Below the pieces are notes generated by a model that ran no database searches, was not told where the DNA came from, and was given only the letters and a program-made list of their open reading frames with translations. Positions 58,408 to 64,000 of a DNA stretch of 64,000 nt are shown piece by piece. Position 1 is the stretch's first letter. Every line of letters starts with the position of its first letter. The stretch is taken from contig JBANDB010000003.1 in NCBI GenBank assembly GCA_037576215.1, forward strand, positions 6,014,001 to 6,078,000. Direction: 5' to 3'. Position numbers and translations under genes: made by a program. The DNA comes from Armillaria gallica. Lineage: Eukaryota; Basidiomycota; Agaricomycetes; Agaricales; Physalacriaceae.

Positions 58408-60196
58408 ATGATAGAAAACGTCAACGGCGAAGAGGAGGCGGAGCTCCTTTCATCGTTACATGTACACACTGGACATGGTCTTGCCTCAGAATCCAAGTTT
58501 CGAGGTCGAATACCCCTACCACTATCCGCTATTTCTGCGATGCTTTCTGGTCCAATCGTGACCATAGCAGGTCTCATAGTGGGCGCCGCTTTTGTCTCGG
58601 TGGCACATCATTTCTTTTTAGTATCCCTTCGAGGACGTCGCGTGGAGGAACAATTTTGGATGAAGAACACCTCTAACGCACTGAGTATAGTCGTCCAATC
58701 CCTCTGTGCGGCATCCGTTTCCATGTCTCTTACGCAGCTTGTAAGTAATCCACTTACTGCCTGGAACAGTTTTCTTATATCCATTAAAGATCTGGTGGTT
58801 CCTCCGCCGCCGACCTTTTACTGTTTCGCAACTGAATCAGTTATTCAGCTTACCAGGACAGCTGCCCACTCTTTTCTTGGTCTTGTCGAAGAGGCCGTGG
58901 AGAATCCTTCCCATCATCTTCATGTCCGCACTCATCCCGGTCTACACCCTCGTATCAATTCTGGCACCCAATGCACTCGCAGTGGGTCCCGCTTCTCCCA
59001 AAACACAGATCATCTCTGTCCCCACAATCTTTTTCGACAGAGATGCGCATGAGCAGGGCTGGGCTTACCCTTTACCACCAGTCTCAGGCTGCACTTATGA
59101 TGTGACTACGAACTTTGAAAGGGTCCTGGAGAGGTCATTGCGGTTCGATGGACTCGTTGGATGGAGTGCGCCTCCGGGGTGTGAAAATGGGTGCAACTAT
59201 ACATTGCAATACACTGCACCTGCTCTACGCTGCTCCAGCATTGATGCGGAGGGCATCATCCTCAATGGAAGTCCCACCGTACACCCAGACCAGCCACCTG
59301 CACTACTTTGGAGTAACAACGCTTCTGAAGGCGTCTATAATGGTGCCTCCCAATATATGCACTCCGATGTTGATCTCGCTATTTCATGGCGAAAATACAG
59401 TGTAGGGGGGGATTTGATCTTTGGTAGCATGGTTTGCTATCTGTTCAACACCACGCAACAATCCACAGTGTCGTTTTTCAATAACACGGGCATCATTTCA
59501 CCTAGCATCATTTCGTATAATGAGCGCTTTCTTGGCGACTTCACGGAACAGATGCAGTCCGAATGCAATGATCGACCAACATCAGGGATGTCTCCCACAC
59601 TTTCTTACTACACGAGCTACTCAGCGATCCTTTCCTGGCTCCAAGGCGAATTGTTTGGCTATATTGCTTATTATAACCAAGAGAAACGGTGGGGCAAAAA
59701 TCATTCAAATGTCTTATCGACCGGAATTTTTGTCATCAATGAAACTGCGACTACATTTTCTCCAAGGGATGACGATGTGAAGAAGGCCCTAGAACAAATA
59801 CTTGTCAATGTGACTGTTACACTCATAAGCGCTGGTGTGGAGACAACAGAAGTCAATGCTACAGTGGCGCAGGACTACTTGGTATGGGTGTATGACACAC
59901 ACAGACTTTGGATGACCTATGCTACTGCGCTTGCATTGACATTGGCATGCGGTGCCATCGGACTAGCATGCATAGCGAAGGACCGCGAGGTCCGGGACTT
60001 GACATTTTTGGAGATAGTCAGGGCTACAAGGAATGTGGAGTTGGATGGCGTCTTTGGAGAAAATACTGTAGGAAATGCAGCAGAGCTCCAATACAGGGTA
60101 GAGAGGAGGGATGAGCAAAGATCTGGAAGGTTTGTGTTGGTGGAATCTGGGTCCGAGCTGAAAGTGGGACTGTCGATGTGGCGTACTAGATCATAG
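58408..60196 (+). CDS. Four-helix membrane protein with large extracellular loop
   Basis: Two exons (58408-58740 and 58790-60196, intron 49 nt) give 579 residues; the intron was chosen because it joins TQL to IWWFLRRRPFTVSQLNQLFS, a block seen in fungal integral membrane proteins of this layout. Start MIENVNGEEEAELLSSLHVH. Helices: IVTIAGLIVGAAFVSVAHHF (about 50-70), ALSIVVQSLCAASVSMSLTQ, ILPIIFMSALIPVYTLVSIL with the following APNALAVGPAS, and near the end MTYATALALTLACGAIGLAC. Between helices 3 and 4 is an outside loop of about 330 residues with paired Cys (GCENGCNYT, ALRCSSID) and many N-glycosylation sites (NNTG, NVTV, NATV). The family is widespread but functionally uncharacterised. The frame is intact although the surroundings are repeat-rich. 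Confidence 0.8.
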
Positions 60197-60457
60197 CTAT
60201 ACAAGTATGTGATACATATTCCGGAAGAAATCGTAGCTGCAAAAGAAAGATATACTGTGAAGGATCGCTTAAAGGTCCCCCATTACCATCAGAATTGAAA
60301 TGGAGTATCAGAAAGATCCTACAACCTCATCCTGGAATGTTTTCCGAAGTTCAATAGGGGGGGTCAGAGTACAGGATTATGAACGATTATGAGAGCGATT
60401 ATGAAGGCGATTATGCAACGATTATGAGTCCATAATCGTGGGTAGGTAGGTAGGTAG

Positions 60458-60599
60458 TACTGTACTATTTCAATCAATTTGTCACAATTTTGGAACTCAC
60501 GGAGCTCAGAAATTTTGTTTCGATTTATGGCGATTTTTGACGATGAGTTTTTTCAGCCTTGTGACCTGTGACTGACGAATTGATTGAAATAGTACAGTA
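60458..60599. mobile_element. 142-bp MITE nested in the larger element
   Basis: Perfect 22-bp inverted ends, TACTGTACTATTTCAATCAA at 60458 and its complement ending at 60599. The outer 16 bases are identical to the MITE at 35203-35656, the interior is unrelated. It lies next to a short taggtaggtagg tract. Confidence 0.85.
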
Positions 60600-61048
60600 T
60601 TACACGGCAGTGTCCACACAGTGAACGCCGGTCCCAGACATTACGTACACAACAGGGGAAGTAAGTACTAAATATGTACATCACCACCCTCATTTGTACG
60701 ACGCCCAGACCCAACCCCCTACTACTGAGGCAAACATCCATGCACCGGACGCTCCGGCCATGGGGGAGAAGCACTCAGCAGCAGGAAAGCTAGGCAAAAC
60801 TCAAAGCTTCATAATCAATCAGTTAGATTCAACCGGCTGTTTCCGAGTCAACTGTGCAGTTTCGCCACAGCCACAGCAAAATGTCGTCATCCCTAAGCGC
60901 TATGCGTACGCTCGAAATCCTCTTTTATGAAGGTTGAATAATTCCGAACCACACACAGTTTCCGTATGCCACGCAACGCCGTTTATGTTCTCTTTAACGA
61001 TCCCCATTCTTTTTGTCTCTAATGACACTGTGTTTTTCCTCGTCTATA

Positions 61049-61224
61049 ATGCCAACACCGTCTCGCTTGTCTAACAAACGACAACGGGTCTTCTTTGTCT
61101 TTTTTTTCTGTTTAGTTTCTGTCTTTTTTCGTAGCTCTTTAACGATAACACCGTTTCGCTTGTCTGAAAGACGACAACGGGCTTTCTTTTTTTCTGTTTA
61201 ATTTTTCTCTTTTTTCGCAGTACT
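61049..61224. repeat. Two-copy tandem repeat (about 90 bp)
   Basis: Units beginning aacaccgtctcgcttgtct and aacaccgtttcgcttgtct, each followed by gacaacggg and T-rich filler ending tcttttttcg. A further partial copy may precede at about 60990. Lies inside the 1.2-kb element. Confidence 0.8.
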
Positions 61225-61359
61225 CGATCTCGCGACAATGGTGTCCGAGTCAGTCTCCGAATGTCAGTTGAGCATGAGAGAGTGGCCGAGCATTGAGAGA
61301 GCGTGTCCGGAATCCGAGATGATGGTGGTGATAAGAGTGGGAATAATCGACATCGGCCG

Positions 61360-61397
61360 TAATCGCATAACCTCCTCCGGAGGAGGTTATGCGATTA
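61360..61397. repeat. Perfect 38-bp palindrome
   Basis: The 19-nt half TAATCGCATAACCTCCTCC is followed directly by its exact reverse complement, with no spacer. The arms carry the same CATAATCG/CGATTATG word as the element ends. Confidence 0.95.
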
Positions 61398-61649
61398 TGG
61401 GGACGATTATGGCTTCAACGATTATGCCTCCTGCCTCATTTGGGGAAGCGACATCACCGCGGGCTTCGAAGAAGCATTTCGACGGCGTCTCCGGCTCAAA
61501 CAGCGGGTTCATAATCGTTTTCATAATCGTTCTCATAATCGAGGCATAATCGCCTACTCTGATCGATCCCCCCTAATGAGAGAGCCATAAGCGCCGAAAA
61601 ATTTGGCACTGCTAAGTCTGGAGAGTTTGCGCTTCTTGCCCATGGTGAA

Positions 61650-61925
61650 GGTACTACTTGTCGCTCCTGTCAGTCTATTGTAGCCCATTCGGTGTGCGCA
61701 ATGCACTAGGTTCGAGTTCTGGAGGTAAAATCGATTGTTATAAGCCGTCTTTTTCATAACCAATAGTGGTTGTCGAATGTGCGGTGATATAGGTAGGAAC
61801 GTGTAGTCCAGGACCGATGTCTGGTATGTCGTGTCATTCCTCCCGCTCCTCCGGCATTGACTCATCGATTTTTAGTGGATTTCTTGAGCCCTCAGTACCC
61901 TGTCGCGTGTAACAACCTCGCACTT
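61650..61925. repeat. Dispersed R1 repeat, third copy
   Basis: Matches R1 at 51040-51420 and 53170-53490, including ctggtatgtcgtgtcattcc and gactcatcgatttttagtgg, and lies directly next to the start of the pseudogene. Confidence 0.85.
61680..61730 (+). repeat. tRNA-like module (R1, third copy)
   Basis: A box GTAGCCCATTCGG, T arm ctaggttcgagttctgg (one mismatch), tail aggtaaaat. Again no anticodon arm. Confidence 0.7.
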
Positions 61926-62080
61926 GTTAATTCACATATCACTCGGACTCGGAGGAAAAGGTCCTTGAAATTCTACATGCTAGCATGACGGCAAGTTACA
62001 TCCGGCATCGATTTACTGGCAAGTTGGACGTTCCTTTCGACTGCCTTATTGTTACATAACATGAACGTCCCATGGCCAAA

Positions 62081-62118
62081 CGTTGGATGCCCCAGGTTTG
62101 AGTCCTGGCGACGGGATT
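62081..62118 (+). repeat. T-arm-like hairpin
   Basis: ccccaggtttgagtcctggc with a weak upstream A box; outside the R1 repeat. Confidence 0.45.
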
Positions 62119-62789
62119 GCCAAAAGATTCATTATAGATATCATAGATTTTGTGCTGTAAGACTCGGTTTCTCAACCTAACAGTGACTGTATAGCCAAGG
62201 TTCGAGCACCATCGATCGTGAAGGTGAAGACGGTTAAACATAGAGGTGGCGCCTATCTACATCCAGCTTGGACTCAGCACGAGAGATAGAGGCGGTGTTC
62301 ACTGTTTAATGGCGTTCACTGTCGTCGAGTACGAGGATCATCTAGGCCGGATATCAAAGCATGCATAGAATTTAAGTAACTCGACGCAAAGGAAACAACA
62401 CGTTCCTGTGTGTATGGAGTACGTATTGATCACCGAGTCGTCCTCTCTTCCAGCCTTCCGTACATTGTATGTCCGAGTGCTTGATGTACAGAAGGCGGCT
62501 GAATATCTATTGGGGAATGAGGACGGTTCTCCTGTCAAGACTTAAATAGCGACCCACCTCGAGCACTGACACTGTCCCATCCCTGTCGCCCAACTACGAT
62601 CTCACCATGTGTCGAGAAGGTTCAAGGGCAGACCCATCACGGTAATGTACAGCAGAATGAGAACTGGGAGGCGTGATGGTGGTAGTGTTTAGATTGCATG
62701 CACCTATTGAGAAGGAGCCTTCAGAATGATGTGACTAGTGACGACTAAGCAGTGTCATCGTACCGTATAAGAACCTCAAGACATTTGAG

Positions 62790-62910
62790 CTACTCGTTGA
62801 ATATCTATCTCGACGATGTCTGCATGGTCCTTATCCTCAAGCTCCTCGTCCTTCTGGGTGGTTTGAATAGTGCAAGGTCCGCATCGTAGTCGATGGAAAT
62901 GGGACAGGAG
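62790..62910 (-). pseudogene. Frameshifted remnant of the 39.5-kb hypothetical gene
   Basis: Minus strand reads PISIDYDA in one frame, corresponding to PISLDYDV of the gene at 39511-40062, then after a 1-2 nt indel continues in another frame with DEELEDKDHADIVE, corresponding to DRELEDEDHAEVVQ. Only this segment is preserved. Confidence 0.7.
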
Positions 62911-63382
62911 ACAGAGGTATTGGAGATGGCGGACACGAAATACATGACAAGGCTTGCTCGTGCGTTTATGATGGTATGTAGCACGCACAGTTGATGAAGG
63001 ATTGGCTCCTCTTCCTACTCAGAGGCCGTTGGGAATGCTGCGCGAAACATGGTGGTCAAACTGATCACGCCTGTGTCATATCGCCGAAGGATGAAAGCGT
63101 GCCTGGATGGCTATCGTCGCTTTATCGTCAGCAAGTGTCGAGTCGATGTCTCTATCTTCATCCTGCCTACCTGAAAAATCAGATCGACATTAGCGCGTCA
63201 TGCAAGTCACGCAAAAGGAAGGCTGGCAGGCGACGGTGAATCCAACTTTCAAATCAGGGTTAAGGTGACTTCAGTACGTGGCTGTGCCCATATATCTTTC
63301 TTATTCACTACCATTATGCACAGCGATCCTTTCATCACCTTGGACCACTAGTACTATGGCTCCTCTCAATTCGTCTGCATAT

Positions 63383-63626
63383 CCCGACATCGCTTGAGCG
63401 CCTCCATTCTAATTCTACCACCACAATTCCTGATGCCAGCGACGGTTATCTTCTCCGACAATTGCACGAGCGTAACAATACCATCGAAGCCGAACACAAG
63501 GTCCATGTATCCGAGGTCCTTCCCATCATCGACCGTTCTACAGGTCCCCTTCGACAAATCCTCTCGAACGGTATCGAAGTAATCAAACAAACATTGAACC
63601 ATGTCAAAACTCCAAGCTCATCATAG
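63383..63626 (+). pseudogene. Coding-like fragment, unknown family
   Basis: An open frame reads SLERLHSNSTTTIPDASDGY, LLRQLHERNNTIEAEHKVHV and SEVLPIIDRSTGPLRQILSN with a helical end IEVIKQTLNHVKTPSS and a stop at 63624. The upstream ATG at 63357 (MAPLNSSAYPD) is in a different frame, suggesting a frameshift. Downstream MINMAEATLGLMKLVNDTTE (63691) is another open piece. Probably a decayed gene; not recognised. Confidence 0.35.
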
Positions 63627-63900
63627 GGTGCCAGACCCCGGGCCTGCCACTTCGTTCGTTGTATGTATCGTACGTCTTTGCGACGCCGATGATCAACATG
63701 GCGGAGGCCACGCTGGGACTGATGAAACTTGTGAACGACACCACGGAGAAGAGGAAGGCTAATCGGCTGTGGGGCTGAGAAAGTACGGGGTGTTTGGGGA
63801 AGACGTGTCGCGCCAGAGGAGCTGGAAGTGGACCATCGTGCGTGAAATGCAGGGTCTGCTTATTTATGCCTTGGGTATTGATGATTTTTTATGCACACAA

Positions 63901-64000
63901 GCAGTCCTCAAGTTTGACCCGAGCCCAGGCGAGATAGGTCGTCCTTCGCTGGTATGGAGGCCCATGATGCACGCATTCAAGATGCAGGATCCGTGTTACC
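63901..64000. repeat. Dispersed repeat R4, copy 2 (cut by window edge)
   Basis: Matches 50780-50876: caagtttgacccgagcccag, cgtccttcgctggtat, cattcaagatgcaggatccg. An insertion of about 12 bp distinguishes the copies. Confidence 0.85.

Larger units (their letters stand above)
60357..61573. mobile_element. 1.2-kb TA-flanked inverted-repeat element
   Basis: Insertion into the pseudogene. Left end GGGGGGGTCAGAGTACAGGA, right end (reversed) GGGGGGATCGATCAGAGTAG, both followed by arrays of CGATTATGA-type words; flanked by TA at 60355-60356 and 61574-61575. The inverted ends extend imperfectly for about 55 bp. No transposase frame is present, so it is non-autonomous. It contains a nested MITE, a tandem repeat and a long palindrome. 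Confidence 0.82.
60236..61645 (-). pseudogene. Pseudogene of the 40.4-41.6 kb gene, interrupted
   Basis: Pieces match the gene at 40362-41589. 61645-61580 reads GKKRKLSRLSSAKFFGAYGS, the N terminus; after the transposon, 60356-60322 continues with the next codons (ttccgaagttcaat); then the sequence jumps to a match with 40590-40650 (accatcagaattg at 60285, corresponding to LHLNSDG). The central coding region, about 840 bp, is deleted. The insertion lies between codons for SLI and ELRK. Confidence 0.8.

Noticed and set aside
60357..61573. LTR retrotransposon
   Set aside because: Ends are inverted, not direct, repeats and the flank is TA; no gag or pol similarity.

Overview
The window looks like nuclear DNA of a filamentous basidiomycete, most likely an Agaricomycete. 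Genes are cut by many short GT-AG introns of about 45-60 nt, and almost every complete protein can be read only after splicing. Several families are typical of mushroom-forming fungi: DUF6534-like membrane proteins, a DUF1996 secreted protein, a secreted LPMO-like (AA14-related) protein with an N-terminal histidine, and a Zn2Cys6 regulator. No rRNA, CRISPR or bacterial-style operon is present. All exon joins were made by eye.

Left part, 0-16.8 kb, is mostly ordinary gene space: a DUF6534-like multi-pass protein (-), a complete urease (-), divergently an SPT2 histone chaperone (+), a CPSF6-like RRM protein (+), a DENND6-type DENN protein (+), and a secreted protein with a long Ser-Gly-Ala-Asp repeat plus a Gly/His/Cys cluster (-).

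Middle part, 17.8-26.3 kb, is a tandem segmental duplication with a unit of about 3.1 kb. It has produced two MFS transporter genes and, between them, a truncated 3' end of the DUF1996 gene whose full copy lies to the right. The 5' halves of the two transporters are identical over about 632 bp although the flanks differ by several percent, as expected from gene conversion.

From 27.8 to 42.5 kb follow the urease GTPase UreG (+), giving a loose urease neighbourhood; the LPMO-like protein (-), which needs two consecutive microexons of 9 and 11 nt; a Zn2Cys6 transcription factor (+); a 454-bp MITE; a SNF2-family ATPase (+); two lineage-specific hypothetical genes (39.5-41.6 kb); and a small C2H2-like protein.

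The right part, 42.6-64 kb, is accessory and repeat-rich. It holds a dispersed duplication (42.7-47.2 kb versus 54.9-57.7 kb) carrying a decayed gene pair, and a roughly 2.1-2.3 kb unit present twice in tandem (50.4-52.46 and 52.49-54.75 kb). That unit is studded with tRNA-like A-box/B-box modules lacking an anticodon arm, with further copies at 61.7-62.1 kb. One intact gene, a four-helix membrane protein (58.4-60.2 kb), lies inside this region. It is followed by a pseudogene of the 40.4-41.6 kb gene that is interrupted by a 1.2-kb TA-flanked inverted-repeat element, which itself contains a second MITE of the family seen at 35 kb and a perfect 38-bp palindrome. The armless tRNA-like repeat family and the nested elements are the best candidates for something not described before.
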